This document shows, one piece after another, positions 50,152 to 58,606 of a DNA stretch of 64,000 nucleotides. Under the pieces are notes generated by a model that worked only from the letters and a program-made list of their open reading frames with translations, was not told where the DNA came from and made no database searches. This DNA is from JALHFZ01 sp964483085 (GTDB lineage: Bacteria; Synergistota; Synergistia; Synergistales; Aminobacteriaceae): the NCBI GenBank assembly GCA_964483085.1, contig CAYZZX010000002.1, positions 1 through 64,000 on the forward strand, written 5' to 3'. The translations under genes and the position numbers were made by a program. The first letter of the stretch is position 1, and each line of letters begins with the position of its first letter.

Positions 50152-51450
50152 ATGACAGGATATTCAGAGGATAAAAATCGCGGAGCCTCCGTATTCAGCA
50201 GCATTGAGGACGCAGTGGAGGACATCCGCCGCGGAAAGATGATCATCGTTGTGGACGACGACAGCCGGGAGAACGAGGGAGATCTCGTCGCGGCGGCCTC
50301 TCTCGTGACGACGGAAGACATCAACTTCATGGTCTGTTCGGCCCGGGGGCTTGTGTGCGTTCCCCTCGCCCATGAGATCGTGTGCCGCCTCGGCCTCGAC
50401 CCCATGACCCGGGAGAGCACGGACAAGCACGGAACAGCCTTTCTCGTCACTGTGGATGTCAAGGAAGGGACCACCACGGGCATATCCGCCGAAGAGAGGG
50501 CACTGACCGCCCGTCGCCTTGCCGACCCGGCTTCCCGGGGAGAGGATTTCTATCGCCCCGGCCATATGTTCCCCCTGGCGGCACGGCAGGGAGGCGTTCT
50601 GAAGAGAGCGGGGCATACCGAGGCAACAGTGGATCTCTTGAATATCGCCGGGCTTCCTCCGGCCGGAGTCATCTGCGAGATAATGAACGAGGATGGTTCT
50701 ATGGCCCGCCTGCCGGAGCTCATCCTCTTCGCCGAAAAGCACGGCCTCCGTATCGTCTCCATAGAGGATCTCATCGCCTACCGAAACAAACGGGAGAAGC
50801 TCGTGGAAAAAATCGCCACGGTGAACCTTCCCACCTGCCACGGCGACTTCACGGCCTATGCATACCGCAGCCTTATCGACGATAATGTGGACCACGTTCA
50901 TATGGCCCTCGTGAAGGGGGATGTGCGGGGCAAGAAGAGCGTCCTCGTAAGGGTGCACTCGGAATGCCTTACAGGCGACGTCTTCGGCTCTCTTCGCTGT
51001 GACTGCGGAAACCAGCTCGTCCAGGCCATGGAAGCGGTCGAACGGGAAGGAGAGGGCGTCGTCCTCTATATGCGCCAGGAGGGCCGGGGAATCGGCATCA
51101 GCGAGAAGCTCAAGGCCTACACGCTTCAGGAAGAGGGGCTCGATACGGTAGAGGCCAACGAAGCGCTGGGTTTCGCGGCTGACCTCCGGGACTACGGAAT
51201 CGGCGCTCAGATTCTTCTCGACCTCGGCGTTGAGAATATCCGGCTCATCACTAACAATCCGAAGAAGGTTGTGGGCCTTCAGGGGTACGGCCTTGAAATC
51301 GTAGAGCGTGTTCCCCTGATCATTCCGCCCAACAAATTCAACGAACGCTATCTTGATACAAAAGAAACGAAAATGGGGCATTTCCTCCATGCAGATACTC
51401 CATCCCGGGGATGCCTCCGAAAAAGGGGAGAAGAAAATGAAAATGATTGA
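50152..51450 (+). CDS. ribBA: Bifunctional DHBP synthase / GTP cyclohydrolase II
   Basis: This 432-residue protein joins the two riboflavin entry enzymes. The DHBP synthase half (about 1-220) has MIIVVDDDSRENEGDLV and RPGHMFPLAARQGGVLKRAGHTEA. The GTP cyclohydrolase II half has HSECLTGDVFGSLRCDCGNQL with the zinc cysteines (about 266-286, in parts) and YMRQEGRGIGISEKLKAY (about 303). The C-terminus extends about 20 residues past the usual end and overlaps ribH by 14 bases. The start at ATG 50152 follows GGAGGACATCTT. Confidence 0.96.
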   Translation: MTGYSEDKNRGASVFSSIEDAVEDIRRGKMIIVVDDDSRENEGDLVAAASLVTTEDINFMVCSARGLVCVPLAHEIVCRLGLDPMTRESTDKHGTAFLVTVDVKEGTTTGISAEERALTARRLADPASRGEDFYRPGHMFPLAARQGGVLKRAGHTEATVDLLNIAGLPPAGVICEIMNEDGSMARLPELILFAEKHGLRIVSIEDLIAYRNKREKLVEKIATVNLPTCHGDFTAYAYRSLIDDNVDHVHMALVKGDVRGKKSVLVRVHSECLTGDVFGSLRCDCGNQLVQAMEAVEREGEGVVLYMRQEGRGIGISEKLKAYTLQEEGLDTVEANEALGFAADLRDYGIGAQILLDLGVENIRLITNNPKKVVGLQGYGLEIVERVPLIIPPNKFNERYLDTKETKMGHFLHADTPSRGCLRKRGEENEND

Positions 51451-51928
51451 GGGAAAACTGATTGGCAAGGGGCTTCGCTTCTGCATCATCGTCTCTCGGT
51501 TCAATAGCTTCTTCAGCGAGCGACTTCTTGAAGGAGCGAAGGATACGCTTCTCCGCCACGGAGTGAGCCATCAGTCCGTGGACGTCGTGCGGGTCCCCGG
51601 TGCGTGGGAGCTCCCCCTCGTCGCGAAGGAGGCCGCTCTGAGCGGGAAGTACGACGGAGTCATCGCCCTCGGCGTGGTCATCCGGGGAGATACCCCCCAC
51701 TTCGAATACGTCTGCGCGGAGATGTCGAAGGGACTCGCCTCCGTGGCCCTGAACCAGCGCCTTCCCGTCGCTTTAGGTGTGCTCACCTGCGATACAATTG
51801 ATCAGGCAGAGACGCGGTCGGGGAGTAAGGGTGGAAACAAGGGTGCCGAGGCGGCCCTCAGCGCCATTGAGATGGCCAATGTGATGAGTCTGATACGAAC
51901 TGACAAGGAGGCGTCTGAAAATGCTTGA
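51437..51928 (+). CDS. ribH: 6,7-dimethyl-8-ribityllumazine synthase
   Basis: RibH condenses the RibA/D product with DHBP; the subunits usually assemble into pentamers or capsids. The 163-residue protein has VSRFNSFFSERLLEGA (about 20-35), VPGAWELPLVAKEAA and the catalytic His in GDTPHFEYVCAEMSKGL (about 85-101). I chose ATG 51437 (AGGGGAG 6 bases upstream), within the end of ribBA. It overlaps serS by 8 bases. Confidence 0.96.
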   Translation: MKMIEGKLIGKGLRFCIIVSRFNSFFSERLLEGAKDTLLRHGVSHQSVDVVRVPGAWELPLVAKEAALSGKYDGVIALGVVIRGDTPHFEYVCAEMSKGLASVALNQRLPVALGVLTCDTIDQAETRSGSKGGNKGAEAALSAIEMANVMSLIRTDKEASENA

Positions 51929-53192
51929 TCTGCGATGGGTACGAAACAACGAGGACGAGGTAAGGGCATACCTCGCCTCGAGAAACAATGATTTCGATAT
52001 TGGCCCCATGCTGGCCCTTGACGAGGAAAAGAGAAAGCTTCTCAGCGAGACGGAAGAGCTCAAGGCGCAGCGGAACGAGGGGTCGAAAAAGGTCGGCTCG
52101 GCCAAGGCACGGGGTGAAGACGCTTCGATTATCATGGAGGAGATGCGCACCCTCGGCGAACAGGTCAAGTCCATCGACGGCAGGATAAACGAAATCGACG
52201 TCCTGCTGAACGAGATGCTTCTCTCCGTTCCGAACCGCCCCCACTCCTCCGTGCCCGTGGGAAAGGACGAAAACGACAACGTGGAGATCCGGAAATGGGG
52301 GACACCGAAAGAATTTTCCTTCGAGCCGAAGGCCCATTGGGATATCGGAGAAGACCTCGGGATACTCGACTTTGAAAAGGGCGCGGCCCTTGCTCAGAGC
52401 CGCTTCACCGTCCTTCGAGGGCAGGGTGCCCGGCTCGAACGGGCGCTGATCAATTTCATGCTCGACCTCCACACGGAACAGCACGGATATCTTGAGATTC
52501 AGCCCCCCGTTCTCGTAAACAGTAAGACTATGACCGGCACAGGCCAGCTTCCAAAGTTCGCCGACGATCTCTACAAGTGCGAGAATGACGATCTCTGGCT
52601 GATTCCCACCGCCGAAGTTCCTCTGACCAATCTTCACGCCGACGAAATTCTGGAGGAGGAGCAGCTTCCCCTCTACTATGTCGGCTACACCCCGTGCTTC
52701 CGCCGGGAGGCCGGAGCCTACGGACGGGACGTCCGGGGAATGCTCAGGCAGCATCAGTTTGATAAGGTGGAGCTGGTCAAGCTCGCCCCGCCGGAGAGCA
52801 GCTACGATGAACTTGAAAAACTGACGGACAATGCCGAGGAGGTCCTCCGGATCCTTGAGATTCCCCATCGGACCATCTGCCTCAGCACCGGCGACATGGG
52901 GTTCGGCTCGAGCAAAACCTATGATATCGAGGTCTGGCTTCCCTCCCAGTACAAGTACCGGGAGATCAGCTCCTGCAGCAACTGCGAGGACTTCCAGTCC
53001 CGGAGGATGAACACCCGTTACCGGCCGAAAGAGGGAGGCAAACCCGTCTATGTCCATACACTGAACGGCTCGGGAATCGCCATCGGCAGAACCCTCATCG
53101 CCGTGTTGGAAAATTATCAGCGGGAGGACGGCTCCGTGGAGATTCCAACCGCCCTTATCCCCTACATGGGCGGGAAAAAAGAAATACGCTGA
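51921..53192 (+). CDS. serS: Seryl-tRNA synthetase
   Basis: SerS charges tRNA-Ser and also tRNA-Sec, the first step in selenocysteine synthesis; tRNA-Sec is encoded at 43532. The 423-residue class II enzyme has the N-terminal coiled-coil arm (about 30-100), motif 2 in CFRREAGAYGRDVRGMLRQH (about 255-274) and motif 3 in NGSGIAIGRTLIAVLENYQ (about 382-400). It ends the rib-serS operon and is followed by a terminator. Confidence 0.98.
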   Translation: MLDLRWVRNNEDEVRAYLASRNNDFDIGPMLALDEEKRKLLSETEELKAQRNEGSKKVGSAKARGEDASIIMEEMRTLGEQVKSIDGRINEIDVLLNEMLLSVPNRPHSSVPVGKDENDNVEIRKWGTPKEFSFEPKAHWDIGEDLGILDFEKGAALAQSRFTVLRGQGARLERALINFMLDLHTEQHGYLEIQPPVLVNSKTMTGTGQLPKFADDLYKCENDDLWLIPTAEVPLTNLHADEILEEEQLPLYYVGYTPCFRREAGAYGRDVRGMLRQHQFDKVELVKLAPPESSYDELEKLTDNAEEVLRILEIPHRTICLSTGDMGFGSSKTYDIEVWLPSQYKYREISSCSNCEDFQSRRMNTRYRPKEGGKPVYVHTLNGSGIAIGRTLIAVLENYQREDGSVEIPTALIPYMGGKKEIR

Positions 53193-53221
53193 ATCGAGCG
53201 GATTTCAGAGTGGATAAAAAG

Positions 53222-53259
53222 GGCTCCACCTGATAAAATCGGGAGTGGAGCCTTTTTTT
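53222..53259 (+). terminator. Rho-independent terminator after serS
   Basis: The stem GGCTCCAC / GTGGAGCC (53222-53229 with 53245-53252) is followed by seven T residues. Confidence 0.93.
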
Positions 53260-53284
53260 ATCCTGATGGAGGCTGAGTTTTTTT

Positions 53285-55021
53285 ATGGAGACCTACATGA
53301 CTGACGTTCTTATTTTTATTTTGCCTGTGGTGGCCTGCTGTTTTGTCCTTCAGAGGATATGCAGAAAGTCCATGGATACAGTTCAGTACAACTATTTCCG
53401 GGATCTGCTTCTCGTCGGGGCCTGGGCGCTCTGTGCCCTGTGGGCCGGAACTCCCGTCTCCCGCTTCATCGTGGGCATGGCAATCCTCGCCTCAATCCTC
53501 GGAATGGGGCAGCGGCTCTATCCATCATCTCTGTGGAAGGCCTCCTACATTCTGCTTGGCCTGGTCTTTGCCCTCTTCGGCCCGAGAATAGCCTTTCTCG
53601 GTCTGCCCGGCGGAGAGTATCACTACTTTCAGCCCGGAATTTCCATTCTCCTCACAGCCCTGTGGATTGCCGTCTTTCCTCTGCTCCTCCAGGAGCTGGA
53701 CAACATCCCCGGAATGTCGGGCCATCTTCTCGCCATCAGCTTCTCCCTTATGCTCATCACGACGCTCTTCTCGGGACAGCCCCTTCCGGAAGCCTTTTTC
53801 CTCTCCTTCAGCGGTCTTTCCCTCCTCGGAGTGTTCTGGAGCCGCCACGGGCACATGTACCGGAGAATGGGCGACTCTCTCGCCGCTCTGTGGGGTACCC
53901 TCGTCGCAGGAACGTCCGTCCTCGGAGTGAGTAAGGGGATCACCTTCAGCACCCTCCTTCTTCTTCCTCTGGGCCTCTTCGCCATCCCCATCATGGAGAC
54001 GTCCCTTCATTTTGTGAGCCGGGTCTTTTCCTCCCGGTCGGCTCCGGCGGCGGTTCTCTACCGAAAACTCATCAGCCGGGGACTTGACCATCCCAGCGCG
54101 GTCCGCTTCATCTCCTCCCTCTGCGCTCTCGGAGGAGCCCTCGTCGCCATCAGCCGCCTCGGGAACTCCCTTTTCATGATGCTGTGGGTCAGCGTCACCG
54201 TCCTCTTCACCGGAATCGCCCTCCTTCCCTTCCTCCGGAAGATGGGAGAGAACGAAGAACTTTCCGGCAAGCCAACCCTCTGGCGCACGGCCATCGACAA
54301 TGTCTCCATGAACTACGCCCTCTCGAAGAGCAGAGGAGCCGTCACCTCACCAAAGGGCCTTTCCCTTATTGCGACAGTCAATGCCCTCGCCGTCCTCGAG
54401 GCGGAGCGCAATCCCCGCTATTCGGAGGCATTATCGACTTCATTCCTCACTCTGGCCGATGGCACGGGTCTCGTCTGGGCGCTGAAGTTTCTCGGCAGGC
54501 CCGTCCAGGAGCGGGTGGCGGGGATCGACTTCATGACAGGCCTGGCCAGGATGGCCGCCGCAGAACAATGGCCCGTCTATCTTCTCGGAGCAAAGGAAGA
54601 AGTCGTCACAAAGGCGGCAGAAAAACTTCAGGAACTCTTTCCCGAAATAATTATCGCCGGTTGCCGGAACGGGTATTTTGACCCCGATGACCCGGAGATA
54701 TCCCGGGAAATCAGAGAGAGCGGCGCGAAGGTCCTCTTCGCGGCCCTCGGAGTGCCGAAGCAGGAGGTCTGGCTGCACGACCACCGGAACGACGTTGGAG
54801 ATATCCTGGCCGTCGGCGTCGGAGGCTCCTTTGATGTCATCTCAGGAAGCCTGAAGAGAGCCCCCCTTATGTGGCAGAAGCTGGGCCTTGAATGGCTCTA
54901 TCGGCTCTTTCAGGAACCGTGGCGCTGGAAGAGGGATCTGGAGCTTTTCCGCTTCGCCGGCAAGGTGTTTCTGACAAGATTCGGACGGACCTCTTCAGAA
55001 AAAAAGGAGACCCTTCGATGA
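53285..55021 (+). CDS. TagA/WecG-family glycosyltransferase fused to a degenerate WecA/TagO-like membrane domain
   Basis: The C-terminal part (about 335-560) is a complete TagA/WecG/CpsF domain: VNALAVLEAERNP, LTLADGTGLVWALKFLGRP with the conserved Asp392, VAGIDFMTGLA, LGVPKQEVWL, VGVGGSFDVISGSLKRAP and LEWLYRLFQEPWR. It should transfer a sugar to an undecaprenyl-linked acceptor. The N-terminal 325 residues have about ten membrane helices and line up with WecA/TagO, but the catalytic positions are lost: the DD pair is GQ near 75-76, and the second motif reads LDNIPGMSG (139-146). The start may be ATG 53285 or ATG 53297 (TGGAG 6 bases upstream). Confidence 0.85.
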   Translation: METYMTDVLIFILPVVACCFVLQRICRKSMDTVQYNYFRDLLLVGAWALCALWAGTPVSRFIVGMAILASILGMGQRLYPSSLWKASYILLGLVFALFGPRIAFLGLPGGEYHYFQPGISILLTALWIAVFPLLLQELDNIPGMSGHLLAISFSLMLITTLFSGQPLPEAFFLSFSGLSLLGVFWSRHGHMYRRMGDSLAALWGTLVAGTSVLGVSKGITFSTLLLLPLGLFAIPIMETSLHFVSRVFSSRSAPAAVLYRKLISRGLDHPSAVRFISSLCALGGALVAISRLGNSLFMMLWVSVTVLFTGIALLPFLRKMGENEELSGKPTLWRTAIDNVSMNYALSKSRGAVTSPKGLSLIATVNALAVLEAERNPRYSEALSTSFLTLADGTGLVWALKFLGRPVQERVAGIDFMTGLARMAAAEQWPVYLLGAKEEVVTKAAEKLQELFPEIIIAGCRNGYFDPDDPEISREIRESGAKVLFAALGVPKQEVWLHDHRNDVGDILAVGVGGSFDVISGSLKRAPLMWQKLGLEWLYRLFQEPWRWKRDLELFRFAGKVFLTRFGRTSSEKKETLR

Positions 55022-55485
55022 AGACCTCCGCAAGGGATCTCATGCACTTCGATCTCACAGCAGTCATGGAGGATGATCTGGTCCATGACGCCATACATGT
55101 GCTCTACAGCCACAGCATCTCCGGTCTTCCGGTGCTCGACGGCGACTGGAACCTGGTGGGGTTTTTCTCCGAGACGGATATTTTGCGGGCTTCGGTGCCG
55201 ACCTATCTTGAAGTCCTCGCAAAGTCGTCCTTTCTTGAAAATGGAGATGAAGACACCCTCTTGAGCCGTTTTCGATCCTTCGGCAACAGAAAGGTCGGGG
55301 AATTCATGAACAGGGAACCCATATCGGTAGAGCCCGACACAAGCCTCATGGTCGTCGCAGATCTGATGATTCGCAAAGGGGTGAAGCGCCTGCCCGTAGT
55401 TGAGTCGGGCAAGCTCGTAGGGGTCATCAGCCGCGAAGTGTTCTGCGAATTTATGATGGAAGAGGATGAACTGCCCGTTGAATGA
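55018..55485 (+). CDS. CBS-domain pair protein
   Basis: This 155-residue protein consists of two CBS motifs: ARDLMHFDLTAVMEDD ... GLPVLDGDWNLVGFFSETDIL and VGEFMNREPISVEPDTS ... RLPVVESGKLVGVISREVF. A helical insert of about 30 residues lies between them. Such stand-alone pairs sense adenosine nucleotides or similar ligands. The ATG overlaps the glycosyltransferase stop (ATGA), so the two are probably coupled. Its target is unknown. The next gene starts the ATPase operon within its last codons. Confidence 0.9.
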   Translation: MKTSARDLMHFDLTAVMEDDLVHDAIHVLYSHSISGLPVLDGDWNLVGFFSETDILRASVPTYLEVLAKSSFLENGDEDTLLSRFRSFGNRKVGEFMNREPISVEPDTSLMVVADLMIRKGVKRLPVVESGKLVGVISREVFCEFMMEEDELPVE

Positions 55486-55831
55486 GAAGACTGATAACCT
55501 CGGCGGAGCGGAAAACCTTGGCTGGATAGATGATGAACTTCGGGAGTTTCAGACCATTCTCGAGACCGAAATGGAGGAAAAGCTCCGGGAATCCGTCCTC
55601 GCAGGAGAACATACCCGGCAGCGCCTCTCTCTGATGGAAGAGGAGACATTCCGCCAGGTGGAGGGAGAATGGATGGAGAAAGAGAATATTCTTCTCCACC
55701 GGGAGGGGGAAATCCGTAAAGAAACGGCCCTCTTCACGGAAAGCCTGAAGAGCTTCCTTGCGGACAATACAGACGTAGAGGAGCTTCTCGAAAAAACGTG
55801 GACTGACCTGACCGGAGGAGTTCTTTCATGA
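55478..55831 (+). CDS. V/A-type ATPase stalk subunit, NtpF-like
   Basis: This Glu-rich protein of 117 residues is almost entirely predicted coiled coil (ELREFQTILETEMEEKL), as expected for the peripheral-stalk G/H subunit (NtpF in the Enterococcus nomenclature). It occupies the first position of an operon that follows the ntpFIKECGABD order. The start is uncertain: TTG 55478 is used here, but ATG 55466 (MNCPLNEKTDN) is equally possible and would overlap the CBS gene by 20 bases. The stop overlaps ntpI (ATGA). Confidence 0.72.
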   Translation: MNEKTDNLGGAENLGWIDDELREFQTILETEMEEKLRESVLAGEHTRQRLSLMEEETFRQVEGEWMEKENILLHREGEIRKETALFTESLKSFLADNTDVEELLEKTWTDLTGGVLS

Positions 55832-57741
55832 TCCGCTCCATGATGCGTCTTTCCGTCTGGGGGGTTCGGAGCCGCCGTCAGGAGATCATCTCCGAGCTGT
55901 TCAGCCTCGGTGTCCTTCACCTCGACGAGGGGGAGGGCGGTTTTCGTGGAGACGATGGAACCCTGAACGGACTGCGGCTCCTTAGAGGAAGGGTTCTCGG
56001 CCTGGTAGAAGCCCTCGGGTGGGATCGATGGGATGGCCTGAAGGATTCTGACGTGGACGAGGCAGTGCAGCTTTTCTCCGACCTTTCTCCGGAGGAGTTC
56101 GTCCCTGAAATCTCAAAAAGCCTTGATAAATTCAGCACCCGACTCACAAATCTGCAGGAAGACCTCGCCCGGGACGAGGACACTGCGGCGAAATTGAAAA
56201 AATCTCTTGATCTCCTCTCTCGTTTTTCAGCCTTCTTTCAGCGTTGGAGTGATTCCGCCAGAGAGTCATTCATCACCCTCTGGTGGATATCCCCTGAAAA
56301 GATCCCCCCCTTTCTCGCTGCAGTTCAAAACGATCTTCTCTCCCGGGGAAGAGAGGATTTTGGAGGAATTGATCATCATTTTGTACCCGGCCGGGAGGGT
56401 CCCGGCATCCTGTCACTCCGGGTTCCACAGGCCCTGGCCTCAGGACTTTCCGCCATCGCGGTAAGGGAAAAAGCCCTGCCCTGGCGTCTTCCCGAATGCT
56501 GCGACCAGAAGGCTCCCGCGTCTTCCATCCCCTCTCTGAAGGCCTTTGTCGATGAGCTTGAACTTCACATTCATTCCATAAAAAAAGACCTCTCGGAAAA
56601 CTCCGAGGAGTGGGGGCCCCGCCTCGCGGCCCTTTTTCTTTTTCTCGACGAAAAAACCGAACAGGCCGCCGTGGAGGCGCGCATCGAAACCCCCGATAAT
56701 TTTTTCGTCCTTTCCGGATGGATCCCCCGGGATTTTCTTTTGGCCACCGAGGAACGCCTCAAGGCAAAGTTTGGAAGGGATATTCTGATGAAGTGCCGCC
56801 TCCCGGGAAAGGACGAATGGAAGGATGTTCCCACATCGCTGAAAAACCGTTCAGTCACCGCTCCCTTCGAGGTGTTTTTAAAGCTTCTCCGCCCCCCCTC
56901 CTATACAGGTTTTGATCCGACGACCGCCGTGGCCGTCTTCTTTCCTTTTTTTTCAGGCATCATGGTCGGCGACATAGGGTACGGGATCATCGTCTTTCTC
57001 CTCTCCCTCAGCCTGAAAAGGGCGAAACGTCCCGTTCTCCGGGACGTGGGGTCAATTCTGCTCATAGTCTCTCTCTGGAGCGTCCTCTGGGGAGCGGTCT
57101 GGGGCGAATTTTTCGGAGACATCGGCCATCGATTATTTCATCTTCGCCCGCTCTGGCTTGAGCGGTCCGAAGGAGTGCTTCCGGTCATGATCTTCACCAT
57201 CGCGCTGGGAGCGGCTCATGTCGTCCTCGGCCTTCTCATAGGTATCTGGCAGGGAATAAAAAACCGCCATGCCCATGTCTGGATTGAGAAAACCGGCAAT
57301 CTCATCATCCTCGGAAGCCTCTTCGGCTTTCTTTTTCTGCTGATGTCTGAATTTCCCCGGGGCCTTTTTTCAATCCCCGTCTCTTTTCTTGTGATCGGCC
57401 TCGCCCTTCTTATCGCCGGAGGAGGCATCGGAGGGATCATCGAGGCCCTCGGAAGCATCGGAAACATCATCAGTTACGTCCGGATCGCGGCAATCGGCCT
57501 TTCCTCAGCCATCCTTGCCCTCGTAGCGTCGAAATTCCTGGACGTCTTCGGCCTCTCTATCCTGGGGGTGTTCCTCGCCCTCATGATTCATCTTCTGAAT
57601 TTCATTCTTGCGGTTGCCGGGTCGGGTCTGCACTCTGCCCGGCTTCATTACGTCGAATTCTTCGGGAAGTTTTATTCCGACGGAGGAAAGAATTACACAC
57701 CATTTCAGCGAAGGAGCGGATCCTCGTGGAAAAAGCATTAA
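55828..57741 (+). CDS. ntpI: V/A-type ATPase subunit I (a subunit)
   Basis: Subunit I forms the stator half-channel for ions. The 637-residue protein has a soluble N-terminal half (about 1-325) with peripheral-stalk-binding folds and a C-terminal half with eight hydrophobic helices. The typical GFDPTTAVAVFFPFFSGIMVGDIGYG (about 352-377, in parts) and the conserved-Arg region SYVRIAAIGLSSAILALVA (about 550) are present. It ends 16 bases inside ntpK. Confidence 0.95.
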   Translation: MIRSMMRLSVWGVRSRRQEIISELFSLGVLHLDEGEGGFRGDDGTLNGLRLLRGRVLGLVEALGWDRWDGLKDSDVDEAVQLFSDLSPEEFVPEISKSLDKFSTRLTNLQEDLARDEDTAAKLKKSLDLLSRFSAFFQRWSDSARESFITLWWISPEKIPPFLAAVQNDLLSRGREDFGGIDHHFVPGREGPGILSLRVPQALASGLSAIAVREKALPWRLPECCDQKAPASSIPSLKAFVDELELHIHSIKKDLSENSEEWGPRLAALFLFLDEKTEQAAVEARIETPDNFFVLSGWIPRDFLLATEERLKAKFGRDILMKCRLPGKDEWKDVPTSLKNRSVTAPFEVFLKLLRPPSYTGFDPTTAVAVFFPFFSGIMVGDIGYGIIVFLLSLSLKRAKRPVLRDVGSILLIVSLWSVLWGAVWGEFFGDIGHRLFHLRPLWLERSEGVLPVMIFTIALGAAHVVLGLLIGIWQGIKNRHAHVWIEKTGNLIILGSLFGFLFLLMSEFPRGLFSIPVSFLVIGLALLIAGGGIGGIIEALGSIGNIISYVRIAAIGLSSAILALVASKFLDVFGLSILGVFLALMIHLLNFILAVAGSGLHSARLHYVEFFGKFYSDGGKNYTPFQRRSGSSWKKH

Positions 57742-57944
57742 TAGCTCTTGCGGCTGCCCTTGCAGTGGGAGTACCTGCAGTGGCGACCGCCTATGCCCAG
57801 GCTAAAATCGGAAGCGCCGGGGCAGGCACTGTTGCGGAAAAACCTGAAACAGGAGGCACCATCATCATCCTCGAAGCCCTCCCCGAAACCATGGTCATCC
57901 TCGGTTTCGTGGTGGCGATCATGATCATCCTCCAGCTGGCCTGA
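57726..57944 (+). CDS. ntpK: V/A-type ATPase membrane rotor subunit K (c subunit)
   Basis: This 72-residue, two-helix protein is the c-ring monomer. Helix 1 has AYAQAKIGSAGAGTVAEKPE with Gln25, and helix 2 has LEALPETMVILG with the ion-binding Glu54. The length matches archaeal-type short c subunits rather than the roughly 150-residue four-helix NtpK of Enterococcus. Gln25 and Glu54-Thr55 are compatible with Na+ binding, but do not prove it. The GTG start lies within the end of ntpI. Confidence 0.92.
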   Translation: MEKALIALAAALAVGVPAVATAYAQAKIGSAGAGTVAEKPETGGTIIILEALPETMVILGFVVAIMIILQLA

Positions 57945-57952
57945 GGAAGTCC

Positions 57953-58606
57953 TTGGAACCCCTGGCCACTCCTCCTGACGAAAGGGAGGATATTGCCTCC
58001 TTTCGTCAGGCCCTCCGGGAAGAACATGAACGAAAGATCGCCCGTCTAGAGAGGGAGCAGAATGCTGCCCTTGACGAACTCATCGGCGAACGGCGAGCAC
58101 AGGTGGAGCTTCGGGTGAAGGAGATGCGCCGGGAGCATGAACAGCGCTTTTCTCTTCTTCTTGAGGAGAAAAGAAAAGAGGGAATCGCGTCAGTTCGAAC
58201 ATCTCTGCTGCAGCATTTTGACTCGCTGAACCGTCTGTGCGGAGACAGAATGAAAGAAAAAAGCCTCTCCCTCAGAAAAAATCGTGACGCAGAATATACC
58301 GCTCTCCTTCTCTTGCTCGCCCGTGAAGGCCTTGAAGCCGCAGGCCTGCCTGCAGTGATCTCGGTCGAACCGGGAGAGGCGGTACTGCTGTCAACAACCG
58401 GCGATTTCCCTCTCGGCGAGGGTGTGGAGATTATTGAAGAACCCCGGCATAAATGGGGCGGATGCCTCGTCACTTCAGGCACTACCGTCATTGATAATAC
58501 GCTCTCTTCCCGCTGGAATAAGCTCTCCGGTGAATTTGCCCTCGAACTCTCACGACTGCTGAATGACACTTTTTCGGAAATCAACGACAGAATCTCCGAA
58601 TTATGA
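57953..58606 (+). CDS. ntpE: V/A-type ATPase subunit E (peripheral stalk)
   Basis: This 217-residue protein has a long N-terminal coiled coil (about 10-95, EEHERKIARLEREQNAALDEL in part) and a small globular C-terminal domain with GGCLVTSGTTVIDNTLSSRW, a recognisable E-subunit signature. The TTG start (57953) follows GAGGAAG. It overlaps ntpC by 44 bases, the largest overlap in the operon. Confidence 0.93.
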   Translation: MEPLATPPDEREDIASFRQALREEHERKIARLEREQNAALDELIGERRAQVELRVKEMRREHEQRFSLLLEEKRKEGIASVRTSLLQHFDSLNRLCGDRMKEKSLSLRKNRDAEYTALLLLLAREGLEAAGLPAVISVEPGEAVLLSTTGDFPLGEGVEIIEEPRHKWGGCLVTSGTTVIDNTLSSRWNKLSGEFALELSRLLNDTFSEINDRISEL

